This document shows positions 50,381-60,082 of a DNA stretch of 64,000 bases, piece by piece (the stretch's first letter is position 1; the number at the start of each line of letters is the position of its first letter). The stretch comes from Candidatus Bathyarchaeota archaeon. Its GTDB lineage: Archaea > Thermoproteota > Bathyarchaeia > Bathyarchaeales > Bathycorpusculaceae. The notes beneath the pieces are model-generated. The model was not told the origin of the DNA. It saw only the letters and a list, made by a program, of their open reading frames with translations, and ran no database searches. The stretch lies in NCBI GenBank assembly GCA_026014585.1, contig JAOZIA010000019.1, forward strand, positions 30,680 through 94,679, written 5' to 3'. A program made the position numbers and the translations under genes.

Positions 50381-52174
50381 ATGCCAATACGTCAACCAAT
50401 AGTTTGTGTTCTTGGACACGTCGACACAGGAAAAACCAGCCTGCTAGACGAACTACGCAAAACCAGCGTGCAAGCCAGAGAAGCCGGAGGAATGACTCAA
50501 CACATCGGCGCCAGCTTCTTCCCAGTTGAAACCCTAAAAAAACTCATCGGACCACTACTTACCAACTTTAAAAGCGGTATCGAAATTCCCGGATTACTCA
50601 TAGTGGACACTCCTGGGCACGAAGCATTCACGAACTTGCGCAGGCGCGGTGGAAGTGTCGCGGACATCGCGATTTTAGTGGTTGATATCCAGAAGAGTTT
50701 TGAAGCGCAAACTTTTGAGTGTATAGAAATTCTCAAAGCTCGAAAAACCCCCTTCATCGTGGCGGTTAACAAAATCGATAGGGTGCCCGGCTGGAAAAGC
50801 CAAAAAGGCACGCTCTTTATGAAATCTTACAATTCTCAGCCAGCGTTCATCCAAGAAGATTTTAACAATCGCCTTTATCAGATAATGGGTGAATTTTCAA
50901 GATTAGGCTTTAAAACCGACCGTTTTGACCACATCCGCGACTTCACCCAAAACATTGCATTGGTGCCTACAAGCGCCAAAACAGGCGAAGGCCTCTCTGA
51001 GCTTGTAATGGTTTTGGTTGGGCTAACTCAGCAGTACCTCAAACAGCGTCTCCAAACCACCGAGGGCGCCGCGAAAGGTTCAGTTTTGGAAGTAAAAGAG
51101 GAACCTGGGCTTGGTTTAACCCTGAACGCCATAATTTATGATGGAACCCTGAAAAAAGACGATTTAATCGTGGTTGGCGGAAAAGAAAAACCCCTAACCA
51201 CCAGAATCCGGGCAATACTTGTGCCAAAACCGCTGGATGAAATGCGTGACCCCCGTGACAAATTCAACTCGGTGGATTGCGTATATGCTTCTGCAGGAGT
51301 AAAAATTGTTGCGCCCGACTTGGAGGGTGCTTTGGCTGGAGCGCCTCTGTTTGCTGTTCCCGCAGGTGAAGACCCTAAAAAGTATGCGAAATTGGTCACG
51401 GAAGAGGTCGGCAGAGTCAGAATCTCAACCGATGTGGAAGGCGTAATTGTAAAAGCTGACACGCTGGGCTCACTTGAAGCATTGGCAGAACTCCTGAAAG
51501 AAAAAAACGTGCAAGTACGCTCCGCTGACGTGGGTGACATTTCCAAACGTGACGTGATTGAGGCATCTGTGGTTAAAACCCATGAGCCGCTATCTGGTGC
51601 GATTTTGGCGTTTGGAGTAAAAATATTGCCTGATGCAGAAGCCGAAGCAGAAGCAACCAAAATCCCCATTTTCAAAGATCCAATCATCTACAACCTAATT
51701 GATAACTACCTCAAATGGGTAAAAGATAAACGTGAAAACAAGCAGCGAGAAGAATTTGACGCCCTTGTTAAACCAGGCAAACTAATGGTGCTGCCAAACT
51801 GCATCTTCCGCCGCGCCAAACCTCTAGTCGTAGGCGTTGAAGTTCAAGGCGGCAGAGTAAAACCCCGCGTTTCGCTTATCCGTGCTGAAGATGGATCTGA
51901 CTTAGGCGAAGTCCAGCAAGTCCAAGACGAAGGAAAAGCAATCCCTGAAGCTAAAACCGGCGAGCAAGTTGCCATTTCAATGGATAAACCCATAGCTGGC
52001 AGACACATCTTCGAACGCGACGTACTATACGTAAAAGTTCCAGAAGATGACGTTAAGAAACTGTTTGCCAACCATTTGGAGGATTTAACCGACCCAGAAA
52101 TTGAAGTCCTCAAAGAATACGTGAAAATGATGCGTAAAAAGGTAATGTTCTGGGGCGGAATGCTGCCTCTCTAA
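50381..52174 (+). CDS. infB: Translation initiation factor aIF5B (IF2 family)
   Basis: GTPase that promotes ribosomal subunit joining at translation initiation. 597 residues; G1 motif GHVDTGKTSLLD, switch II/DTPGHEAF, G4 NKID and a C-terminal four-helix region ending in KEYVKMMRKKVMFWGGMLPL. The archaeal-type length, lacking the long N-terminal extension, fits aIF5B. ATG 50381 is chosen over 50360 because the GGGGG stretch at about 50368 is a good ribosome binding site for it. Monocistronic. Confidence 0.97.
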   Translation: MPIRQPIVCVLGHVDTGKTSLLDELRKTSVQAREAGGMTQHIGASFFPVETLKKLIGPLLTNFKSGIEIPGLLIVDTPGHEAFTNLRRRGGSVADIAILVVDIQKSFEAQTFECIEILKARKTPFIVAVNKIDRVPGWKSQKGTLFMKSYNSQPAFIQEDFNNRLYQIMGEFSRLGFKTDRFDHIRDFTQNIALVPTSAKTGEGLSELVMVLVGLTQQYLKQRLQTTEGAAKGSVLEVKEEPGLGLTLNAIIYDGTLKKDDLIVVGGKEKPLTTRIRAILVPKPLDEMRDPRDKFNSVDCVYASAGVKIVAPDLEGALAGAPLFAVPAGEDPKKYAKLVTEEVGRVRISTDVEGVIVKADTLGSLEALAELLKEKNVQVRSADVGDISKRDVIEASVVKTHEPLSGAILAFGVKILPDAEAEAEATKIPIFKDPIIYNLIDNYLKWVKDKRENKQREEFDALVKPGKLMVLPNCIFRRAKPLVVGVEVQGGRVKPRVSLIRAEDGSDLGEVQQVQDEGKAIPEAKTGEQVAISMDKPIAGRHIFERDVLYVKVPEDDVKKLFANHLEDLTDPEIEVLKEYVKMMRKKVMFWGGMLPL

Positions 52175-52227
52175 ACTTCTTTTTATTTTCCTATAGGTTT
52201 TTATTTTTTCTCTTCGACTAAACCCTT

Positions 52228-53853
52228 GTGTTGCCCTTGTCACTTCAAGATAAGCCATGGTTAGTTGCGTACCCGCCAGAAATTCCCAAAACCCTAAACT
52301 ACCCCAAAATCCCACTTCACAGTTTGCTTGAAAACGCCGCAAAAAAACACCCCAACCACGCAGCCATCACATTTCAAGGCAACCAAACAACTTACATCCA
52401 GCTGAATGAGCAGGCAAACAGGTTCGCAAACGCCCTTGTTCAAATTGGCATCAAAAAAGGCGACCGCGTAGCAATTTTTTTGCCCAACATTCCCCAGTTC
52501 GTCATCGCATATTTTGGCGTGCTCAAGGCAGGTGCCGCAGTAACCACCATTAGCCCTTTGCATAGGGAACGTGAGGTGGCATTTCAGCTCTCGGATTCAG
52601 GAGCCAAAGCTGTGGTTATGTTGGATAGTCTTTTCCCAATTGTTGAAGTAGTCCAGGGAAAATCCCCGCTCAAACACATCATCCTGACAGGTCTAAACAG
52701 CTTCAGCCCCGAAGCATCTGTGGCGGTTAACACGGTTTCTTTTCAAACTATACTGGAAAACAGCAGTCCACAACCCATAAACATCCAAATTAACCCCGAA
52801 ACCGATTTGGCAGCGCTTCAGTACACGGGCGGAACCACAGGAACACCAAAAGCCGCCATGCTAACCCACCAAAACCTGCTCTCAAACGCCCTTGCCTTCG
52901 CTGCATGGATAAAAGGCACACCCAAAGACGTTTTTCTTGCCGCGTTGCCCCTGTTTCACATTTACGGCATGACCACCAGCATGACTGTGCCCGTAAGCCT
53001 TGGGGCAGAACTGGTTTTGATGCCCCGCTTTGAACCAATCAAAGCTCTTGAAATCATCCAGAAAGAGAAAGTCACCGTTTTCTGTGGCGTACCTACAATG
53101 TACCAAACCCTACTGGCAAACCCAGAACTGGACAACCACGATATAACCTCCATTCGCGTCTGCATCTCAGGAGCCTCCTCACTGCCCCCAGAGGTTCAAA
53201 GGCGGTTTATGCAGGTCACAGGTGGCTTTCTCGCCGAAGGCTACGGATTAAGCGAAGCCAGCCCAGTTACACACTGCACCCCCGTTGACCCCACAATGAA
53301 AACGGTGAAGGTTGGCTCAATTGGGCTGCCCCTGCCAGACACGCAGGCACGAATTGTCGATTTAGAAACAGGTACAAAACCACTGGCTGCTGGGGAAATC
53401 GGCGAGTTAGCTGTGAAAGGTCCGCAAGTGATGCTGGGTTACTGGGAAAAACCTGAAGAAACCAAGCTGGTTCTGCGTAACGGTTGGCTGCTAACTGGGG
53501 ACGTGGCGCGAATGGATAGCGAGGGCTACTTTTTCATTGTGGAGCGCAAAAAAGACCTCATCAAATACCGCGACTTCAGCGTGTACCCCCGCGAACTCGA
53601 AGACCTCCTCTACGAGCACCCAACCGTGAGGATGTGCGCGGTTGTTGGGAAACCTGACGCTTACGGCGGTGAGATTCCTAAGGCGTATGTTGTTCTCAAG
53701 GACGACGCGGTTGTGTCTAATGAGGAATTGATGGAGTTTGTCAACGGCAAAGTCGCCTCATACAAGGCAATCCGCGAATTAGAACTCAAAAAAGAACTGC
53801 CCCTGAGCGCTGCGGGAAAAGTGCTAAAACGTGTCCTCAAAGAACACGCTTAA
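52228..53853 (+). CDS. AMP-forming acyl-CoA synthetase (long-chain type)
   Basis: Activates a carboxylic acid with ATP to an acyl-adenylate and then to the CoA thioester. The 541-residue protein has the P-loop-like YTGGTTGTPKAAMLTHQNL (about 195-213), GYGLSEASPVTH, the hinge TGDVARMDSEGYFFIVERKK and C-terminal Lys in SAAGKVLKRVL. Closest by pattern to long-chain or medium-chain ligases; the substrate is not decided. GTG 52228 is the start. Its stop overlaps that of the convergent methyltransferase by 4 bases. Confidence 0.93.
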   Translation: MLPLSLQDKPWLVAYPPEIPKTLNYPKIPLHSLLENAAKKHPNHAAITFQGNQTTYIQLNEQANRFANALVQIGIKKGDRVAIFLPNIPQFVIAYFGVLKAGAAVTTISPLHREREVAFQLSDSGAKAVVMLDSLFPIVEVVQGKSPLKHIILTGLNSFSPEASVAVNTVSFQTILENSSPQPINIQINPETDLAALQYTGGTTGTPKAAMLTHQNLLSNALAFAAWIKGTPKDVFLAALPLFHIYGMTTSMTVPVSLGAELVLMPRFEPIKALEIIQKEKVTVFCGVPTMYQTLLANPELDNHDITSIRVCISGASSLPPEVQRRFMQVTGGFLAEGYGLSEASPVTHCTPVDPTMKTVKVGSIGLPLPDTQARIVDLETGTKPLAAGEIGELAVKGPQVMLGYWEKPEETKLVLRNGWLLTGDVARMDSEGYFFIVERKKDLIKYRDFSVYPRELEDLLYEHPTVRMCAVVGKPDAYGGEIPKAYVVLKDDAVVSNEELMEFVNGKVASYKAIRELELKKELPLSAAGKVLKRVLKEHA

Positions 53854-54476
53854 ACAGCTGGCTTCTGCGCGATAATCGCGTTCCACGCAGAATCCTCTTT
53901 TCTTACTACTTCAACATTACTAAATCCAGCTGACTGCAGCATGTTACTTGTTTCTTCTATTGGGACAAGGTGCACATGTGTTTTTTCAATTATTTTTGCT
54001 CTTGCAACATCATGAACGCCATCTTTAACCATTTCACTTATCAACAAAAATTTCCCATTTGGCTTAAGAACCCGTTTTATCTCCTTAAACGCCTCTGGTA
54101 AGCTGAACCAGAAATAGTACGTTTCGCAAGCTGTAACTAAATCAAAAAAGTCATCTGGCAAACCTGTATTGTCCACAGAGGCTTCATGGATTTCAACTTG
54201 GTTTTGTTTGACAAATTCCTTGTTTACTTTTTTGGCGTATGCCACCATGTCAGGGGAGCAGTCGATGCCGTAAACTTTTCCTTGGGGCACTTGCTGGGCT
54301 AATCGGTTGATGGTTTTGCCGCCTCCACAGCCCACATCCAAAATGGTGTAATCAGGCTGTATCGTCACGTAACTCAGCCCCCATGTTGTTAGAGCTTTGT
54401 GCCCTTTGTTCATTAACGCAGCAACGATTTTTCCTTGACGCCCCTTTGGGCACTGAAACTGGTCCCACAAACCCAT
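53850..54476 (-). CDS. Class I SAM-dependent methyltransferase (UbiE/COQ5-like)
   Basis: 208 residues. Motif I ILDVGCGGGKTINRLAQ (about 45-61), acidic YGIDCSPDMVAYAKK, and motif III region VLKPNGKFLLISEM. It resembles UbiE-type or arsenite methyltransferase-like enzymes but has no typical Cys trio for arsenite. Substrate unknown. Convergent with the acyl-CoA synthetase. Confidence 0.88.
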   Translation of the reverse strand: MGLWDQFQCPKGRQGKIVAALMNKGHKALTTWGLSYVTIQPDYTILDVGCGGGKTINRLAQQVPQGKVYGIDCSPDMVAYAKKVNKEFVKQNQVEIHEASVDNTGLPDDFFDLVTACETYYFWFSLPEAFKEIKRVLKPNGKFLLISEMVKDGVHDVARAKIIEKTHVHLVPIEETSNMLQSAGFSNVEVVRKEDSAWNAIIAQKPAV

Positions 54477-54621
54477 ACATTGTCACCTAACGAAACAGGA
54501 AGTTAAGGAATAACAAACTAATTAGGCTATATTTTTAGGTTAGCAAAACCTGCTCAGTCAAGTTTTTTCTTGGATTTGAGTTAGCTATAAAAAGACGCCG
54601 TTTTACTGTTACTTGATTAGT

Positions 54622-56364
54622 ATGCGCAAAAAAATCATCCTATCTATTTGTGTTTTTGCATTGTTGGTTCCACTTTTTTACTGCGGAACAGGCGTTAAGG
54701 CTGATGGCGCATGGACATACCAAACCTTAATCCCCAACGCAAAAGCTGACAGCATGGCCGTTGCGTATGATTCCTCAGGCAACCCACACATCGCTTATCA
54801 TACCTCAGAAAATTACATCATGTACGCAAGCCCCACCGATTCAGGTTGGGCAACAGAAATTGTTGATGCAGGAAACAACACCCTAACGTATGTTTCTCTT
54901 GCAATAGGCTCAGACGATAAACCATATCTCGCTTATTTTGGTGGCTCAAATAATGATTTAAAATGTGCCCACCTTAATGGGGAAACATGGATAGTTGAAA
55001 CCGTAGATAGCGACATGCCCAATTATCCATATCTTTCACTTGCTTTAGACTCCGGCAATAACCCCAACATCGCGTACATATCGGGAAACAGTAAATCACT
55101 GACATATGCAAGCTGGACAGGTTCAACATGGTCAAAAAGTGAACTGCCTGTTGTAGGAAATGGTCCCAGCAGTTGTTCTCTTATAATTGACTTGCATGAC
55201 AAGCCGCATATCGCTTTTGTCACAAGCTTTACTATACAATATCAAGACAGCATAGGTTTCAATGTTGTTCGCAAACTGGAATATGCAACCTTGACAGGCT
55301 CCGAATGGACGGTTACTTATACTGGTGCGCATTCACTAAGCCGTTATGACCGCTTAACAATGCCCTCCATCACGCTTGATTCAAAGGGTAACCCGCACAT
55401 TTTTGTGGGCGGTTCTGATGTACCCTCATGGTATGCGCGCTGGACGGGCTCTGAATGGGTCGCTCAAGAGCCTCAGCAGGATGATCGCACCTACGCTGGA
55501 GGTTGCAGTCTTGCGTTAGACTCCAATAATAATCCATATGTCAGTTTCACAGTTTCAGTTTATCTTTCTTCATACAGTTCTATACGCTATTATGGTTGGG
55601 GTGGGTCAGGTTGGACTGCACAAACCGTGGATTTTCAATATAACTTAGGTTTATCAGGAACAACCCTGCATTTGGATTCGTCAGGCAACCCAATAATCTA
55701 TTACAGCAGAAATGGTGATTTAGGTTTTGCATATATCTCATCCACAGTTACGGTTACCTTTAACCAGAAAGGTGCCTCATCAGACGCTAACATATTAACA
55801 GTTGACTCTGTAACCTACAAGGCATCAGATTTGCCAGTAACCTTAACGTGGAACACAGGTAGCAAACACAGCTTCTCCTACAACACAGTTAACACAAACT
55901 CAGACCAGCGAATCGCATGGACAAGCACAGCGGGGATATCTAAAACCCAAACAGGCACACTAACAGCCATCCAGTCAGGCAACATAACCGCAACCTTCCA
56001 AACCCAATACAAAGTCACCCTGCAAACAAATCCGTCTGGTAGCGGCTCGCTCTCGCCCTCTGAAAGCCAAATCTGGGCTCAACTTGGCGAGGAAATTTAT
56101 CTTTCCGCCACTGGCAAATCAGGCTACACGTTTGCCAACTGGACATGTAGTACAAGCCAAATCGGTCTCGCCACAACCTCTTCGTCCTCCACAAGGGCAA
56201 CTATTACTGGTCCCGGAACTATCACTGCGAATTTTGAAGGTAATGGTTCATTAATTGACGTTGCAAGTTTTGTACAAAACAATACAGGCTTAATAATCGG
56301 CGTTGTTGTCGTTGCTGTTTTGGCTGTGGGGCTGATTTTTTGGAAGATAAAAAAGAAACCTTAA
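54622..56364 (+). CDS. Secreted surface beta-propeller protein with C-terminal anchor
   Basis: 580-residue cell-surface protein. Signal helix at residues about 5-22, then seven repeats of the form D-x-x-G-N-P-H-I-A-Y (SSGNPHIAY, DDKPYLAY, GNNPNIAY, HDKPHIAF, KGNPHIFV, NNNPYVSF, SGNPIIYY), spaced about 45-65 residues apart, fitting a seven-bladed propeller. A Thr/Ser-rich region with two InlB-type B-repeat-like beta modules (TVTFNQKGASSDA, ITANFEGNG) and a C-terminal membrane helix with Lys-rich tail follow. Likely a carbohydrate- or protein-binding surface protein. ATG 54622 is chosen over TTG 54613. Confidence 0.82.
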   Translation: MRKKIILSICVFALLVPLFYCGTGVKADGAWTYQTLIPNAKADSMAVAYDSSGNPHIAYHTSENYIMYASPTDSGWATEIVDAGNNTLTYVSLAIGSDDKPYLAYFGGSNNDLKCAHLNGETWIVETVDSDMPNYPYLSLALDSGNNPNIAYISGNSKSLTYASWTGSTWSKSELPVVGNGPSSCSLIIDLHDKPHIAFVTSFTIQYQDSIGFNVVRKLEYATLTGSEWTVTYTGAHSLSRYDRLTMPSITLDSKGNPHIFVGGSDVPSWYARWTGSEWVAQEPQQDDRTYAGGCSLALDSNNNPYVSFTVSVYLSSYSSIRYYGWGGSGWTAQTVDFQYNLGLSGTTLHLDSSGNPIIYYSRNGDLGFAYISSTVTVTFNQKGASSDANILTVDSVTYKASDLPVTLTWNTGSKHSFSYNTVNTNSDQRIAWTSTAGISKTQTGTLTAIQSGNITATFQTQYKVTLQTNPSGSGSLSPSESQIWAQLGEEIYLSATGKSGYTFANWTCSTSQIGLATTSSSSTRATITGPGTITANFEGNGSLIDVASFVQNNTGLIIGVVVVAVLAVGLIFWKIKKKP

Positions 56365-56402
56365 TCTCACAAAATCCATCATGAAGTAGTAAGGCGTGGT
56401 CT

Positions 56403-58688
56403 TTGCGGCTTAAACTCAACGTTACAGGTATCGTGCAGGGTGTAGGTTTTCGCCCGTTTGTTTATCGCTTAGCCGTATCGTATGGCTTGGCGGGGTACGT
56501 GCAGAACCGCGGGGATGCTGGCGTAGAAATCCTGCTCGAAGGTAACCCGCAAGATATTGAGAATTTTACTCGTGACTTAACCCAGAAAAAGCCTCCGCTT
56601 GCCCAAATCCACCACATCAACCAAACCCCGCTCACAGGAGAAAACCAGCACTCAAAATTCACAATTATCCATAGCAGCCAAACTGCTGAGCTTTTAGGCT
56701 CCGTAATCCCACCAGACATCGCCATCTGCAACCCCTGCCTAAAAGAACTCCGCGACCCCAAAAACCCCCGCTACGACTACTTCTTCATCACCTGCACCGA
56801 CTGCGGACCACGATTCACCATAATTGAGCATCTGCCTTACGACCGAGAAAACACCACAATGCGCGAGTTTCCCATGTGCGGCTTCTGCAAGAGCGAGTTC
56901 GATGACCCAGCAAATCGGCGTTTTCATGCACAAACTGTGGCGTGCCCAACTTGTGGACCCAAAGTGTATCTCACCAAAAATAATGGTGAACTAATCCAAA
57001 CCATTGACCCCATTCGTGAGGCAGGCAGTTTGCTTTCGGAAGACAAAATTTTAGCAGTAAAAGGGTACGGAGGCTTTCACATTGCATCATCCACGGTACT
57101 TGAGGAGCCGCTTTTGCGTCTTCGAGCAGCGAAGCATCGGCGCGAGAAACCGTTTGCAGTTATGGCAAGGAGCTTGGAGGCGGCACTGCGGTTTGCCGAA
57201 GCTGGCTCGAAGGAGCAGAACCTGTTGCAGTCGCCTGAGCGCCCAATTGTTTTACTCAACAAATCCACTGGATACAACTTGTCAGGGCTGGTGGCTCCAC
57301 ACCTGCACAACATCGGCGTCATGCTGCCCTACACTGGCTTGCATTACATGCTCTTTGACCACGTAGCGGATGAGGCATTTGTGATGACCAGCGCAAACCC
57401 GCCCAACCAACCTATCGTAAAAGATAATGAGGAAGCCCTCAAAATCCTCGGTGGCACAGTGGATTATTTTTTGTTTCACAATCGTCAAATCGCGCACCGA
57501 TGCGACGACTCCGTCATGTGCGCACATGGCACACGTCAGGTTTTTCTGCGTCGAAGCCGCGGATACGCACCCGCACCCATACGACTAAAGCGGAAGGCGC
57601 TTCGTTGTGTTGAGGGTTTAGGTGGGGAACTAAACAATACCAGTTGCATCCTGTATGAGGATAAAGCTTTCATCAGCCAGCACATTGGAGATGTGGAGAA
57701 TGTGGAAACCCGCCAGTTCCTAAAAGAAGCCACGCAGCATCTGACCCAGCTAACCAACACCACACCCACAGCAGTTGCCTGCGATTTGCACCCCAAATTC
57801 ATCACAACCCAAACCGCCAAAGAAATCGCAGAAACCCAAAGCATCCCGCTAATTCAGGTTCAGCATCACCACGCACACGCCGCTGCCCTACTGGCAGAAC
57901 ACGATTTAGATGAGGTTGTGAGTGTGGTTTGTGACGGTTACGGGTATGGCTCGGATGGGGGGGCTTGGGGCGGCGAAGTCCTGTTTTGCACTTTAGGTTC
58001 GCGTGAGTTTGAGCGTGTGGGGAATTTGGAGGCTCAGCCTTTGTTGGGCGGGGACTTGGCAAGCCGTTATCCTGTGCGTGTCGCGGCGGGTGTGCTTTCA
58101 AAAATTCCAGAAGTTAACCTTGACTCTTGGCTTAGCCAAAACAGCCAGCACCTACCACACGGCAAAACAGAAGCCCAACTCATCTTAAACCAACTCAAAA
58201 ATGGCGCAGAAACTGTGCAGACTACCAGTTGCGGACGAATTCTGGATGCTGTTGCGGCTTTGCTCGGCGTTTGTTATGCTCGGAGTTATGAGGGGGAGCC
58301 TGCGATGAAGCTGGAATCAGTTGCGTTGGGGGGAAAAGACGTTTTGAAGTTGAAATCTGTCTTTAGGGATGGGGTTTTGGAAACAACGCCTTTGATGCGC
58401 ACGATTTTTGAAGGGATGGGCAGGTTTTCTGTAGCTGACTTGGCATATTCCACCCATGCTTACATTGCGCAGGGGTTGGGAATGCTTGCAGTAGAGCAAG
58501 CTCAAGAGAAAGGTGTTAAGGTTGTGGGTTTCTCGGGTGGTGCCGCCTGCAATCAGCTGCTCGCGGAAATGATGAGGGCAACTGTGGAGTCTGCGGGGTT
58601 GGCTTTTGTGGTGCATGAGGCGGTTCCTGCGGGGGATGGCGGGGTCGCGTTTGGGCAGGCAGTTGTTGCTGGATTTTCTATCTTTTAG
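56403..58688 (+). CDS. hypF: Carbamoyltransferase HypF ([NiFe]-hydrogenase maturation)
   Basis: Produces thiocarbamate on HypE from carbamoyl phosphate for the cyanide ligands of [NiFe]-hydrogenase. 761 residues with all domains: acylphosphatase (VQGVGFRPFVYRLA, about 11-24), two zinc fingers (CNPCLKELRDPKNPRYDYFF and CGFCKSEFDDPANRRFHAQT), a YrdC-like domain (RAAKHRREKPFAVMAR), and a Kae1-like domain with the metal ligands VQHHHAHAAALLAEHD. TTG 56403 starts the gene, with AAGGCG upstream. hypC and hypD follow. hypA, hypB and hydrogenase structural genes are not in the window. Confidence 0.97.
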   Translation: MRLKLNVTGIVQGVGFRPFVYRLAVSYGLAGYVQNRGDAGVEILLEGNPQDIENFTRDLTQKKPPLAQIHHINQTPLTGENQHSKFTIIHSSQTAELLGSVIPPDIAICNPCLKELRDPKNPRYDYFFITCTDCGPRFTIIEHLPYDRENTTMREFPMCGFCKSEFDDPANRRFHAQTVACPTCGPKVYLTKNNGELIQTIDPIREAGSLLSEDKILAVKGYGGFHIASSTVLEEPLLRLRAAKHRREKPFAVMARSLEAALRFAEAGSKEQNLLQSPERPIVLLNKSTGYNLSGLVAPHLHNIGVMLPYTGLHYMLFDHVADEAFVMTSANPPNQPIVKDNEEALKILGGTVDYFLFHNRQIAHRCDDSVMCAHGTRQVFLRRSRGYAPAPIRLKRKALRCVEGLGGELNNTSCILYEDKAFISQHIGDVENVETRQFLKEATQHLTQLTNTTPTAVACDLHPKFITTQTAKEIAETQSIPLIQVQHHHAHAAALLAEHDLDEVVSVVCDGYGYGSDGGAWGGEVLFCTLGSREFERVGNLEAQPLLGGDLASRYPVRVAAGVLSKIPEVNLDSWLSQNSQHLPHGKTEAQLILNQLKNGAETVQTTSCGRILDAVAALLGVCYARSYEGEPAMKLESVALGGKDVLKLKSVFRDGVLETTPLMRTIFEGMGRFSVADLAYSTHAYIAQGLGMLAVEQAQEKGVKVVGFSGGAACNQLLAEMMRATVESAGLAFVVHEAVPAGDGGVAFGQAVVAGFSIF

Positions 58689-58737
58689 ACCGTCTTGTTT
58701 TTATCGGCGTTTATGCCGTTGTTTATGGTGATTGCTT

Positions 58738-58974
58738 ATGTGTTTAGCTATTCCCGCTCACATAATGAGCGTTGATGGAAGCAAAGCAAAAGTGGATTTT
58801 GGACAGGGCGTTTTGCGAGAAGTCAACCTATCCCTTGTTGATGCGAAAGTTGGTGATTACGTGCTTGTTCATGCTGGCTATGCGATTCAGGTGCTTGAGG
58901 AGCAGGAAGCTCTTGAGACCCTAAAGCTTTGGAGAGACCTTTTAGAATCTACTGGAGAAGCACCACAACAATAA
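58738..58974 (+). CDS. hypC: Hydrogenase maturation chaperone HypC
   Basis: Small chaperone that shuttles the Fe(CN)2CO group with HypD. The start must be ATG 58738, since only then is the essential Cys at position 2 (MCLAIPAHI); TTG 58732 would bury it. 78 residues, with KVDFGQGVLREVNLSLVDAK as in family members and a C-terminal helix. It is 13 nt before hypD. Confidence 0.95.
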   Translation: MCLAIPAHIMSVDGSKAKVDFGQGVLREVNLSLVDAKVGDYVLVHAGYAIQVLEEQEALETLKLWRDLLESTGEAPQQ

Positions 58975-58987
58975 TTGGGGATGCGGC

Positions 58988-60082
58988 ATGGCTGAGAACC
59001 TACGCTTCCGGGACCCGCAGCTTGCACAAACCATAGCCCAAAAAATCAAAGCACTCGCACCGAAAACAAAAACTCCTAAACTTAAAATTTGCCACGTCTG
59101 CGGAACCCACGAATGGACCATAACCCACTTCGGACTACGCAGCCTACTCCCCGCAAACATTGAAGTTATTGCTGGACCAGGATGCCCGGTCTGCATAGTG
59201 CCTGCCGCAGAAATTGACGAAGCCGTCCAACTTGCACAGCAAGGCAAAGTCATCACCTGCTTCGGGGACGTGTTACGCGTGCCAGGAAGCCAAATGTCAC
59301 TTTTGGAAGCTAAAGCGCAGGGCGCGGACGTGCGTATCGTGTATGCGGTTTCTGACGCTATTGAAATGGCGCGGCGTGAACCTGACAAAGAGTTTGTTTT
59401 TTCTGCGGTCGGTTTTGAAACCACAGCTCCTGCCACAGCAGTTGAAGCTCTTGGCGGTTTGCCTCACAATTTCAGTTTTCTGGTGTCACATCGCCTTATT
59501 CCGCCTGCGATGGAGCTGCTTTTGGGTGTGGAGGGTTTAGAAATCGGCGGATTTATTGCCCCTGGGCATGTTAGCGCAATCATTGGGCTTGCTCCGTATG
59601 AGCGGTTCCCTAAGGAGTATGGTATGCCTACGGTGGTTGCAGGGTTTGAGCCGCTGGATGTTTTGATGGCGGTTTACATGATAACCAAACAGCATGTAGA
59701 GGGCAAGCCTAAACTGGAAAATGAGTACCCGCGTGTGGTAAAGCCCGAAGGCAATCCCAAGGCTTTAGCGTTGATGGAAAAGGCGTTTAAGGTGACTGCA
59801 GGAAACTGGCGCGGCATCGGCAGACTGGAAAATTCCGCCTATCAACTGCGCGAGTTTCTAAAGGAGTTTGATGCTCGAGAAAAATTTAACATTCACATAG
59901 AACAGGGCAAAGACAGCCAAACAGGATGCCAATGCCACCGCGTAATCATCGGAAAAATACAGCCCAACCAATGCCCCCTATTTCTCAAATCATGCACTCC
60001 AGCAAACCCCGTTGGAGCCTGCATGGTTAGCAGCGAGGGAACCTGCCGTGTCTGGGCAAAAAATGCTGCTACCCAGAGTTAG
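58988..60082 (+). CDS. hypD: Hydrogenase maturation protein HypD
   Basis: Iron-sulfur scaffold on which the hydrogenase iron ligands are assembled. 364 residues with the conserved blocks CHVCGTHEWTITHFGLRSLL, GPGCPVC, FSAVGFETTAPATA and GHVSAIIG, and the C-terminal [4Fe-4S] Cys motifs QTGCQCHRVIIGK and CPLF. All expected Cys are present. The stop overlaps hypE's stop (convergent, 4 bases). Confidence 0.97.
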   Translation: MAENLRFRDPQLAQTIAQKIKALAPKTKTPKLKICHVCGTHEWTITHFGLRSLLPANIEVIAGPGCPVCIVPAAEIDEAVQLAQQGKVITCFGDVLRVPGSQMSLLEAKAQGADVRIVYAVSDAIEMARREPDKEFVFSAVGFETTAPATAVEALGGLPHNFSFLVSHRLIPPAMELLLGVEGLEIGGFIAPGHVSAIIGLAPYERFPKEYGMPTVVAGFEPLDVLMAVYMITKQHVEGKPKLENEYPRVVKPEGNPKALALMEKAFKVTAGNWRGIGRLENSAYQLREFLKEFDAREKFNIHIEQGKDSQTGCQCHRVIIGKIQPNQCPLFLKSCTPANPVGACMVSSEGTCRVWAKNAATQS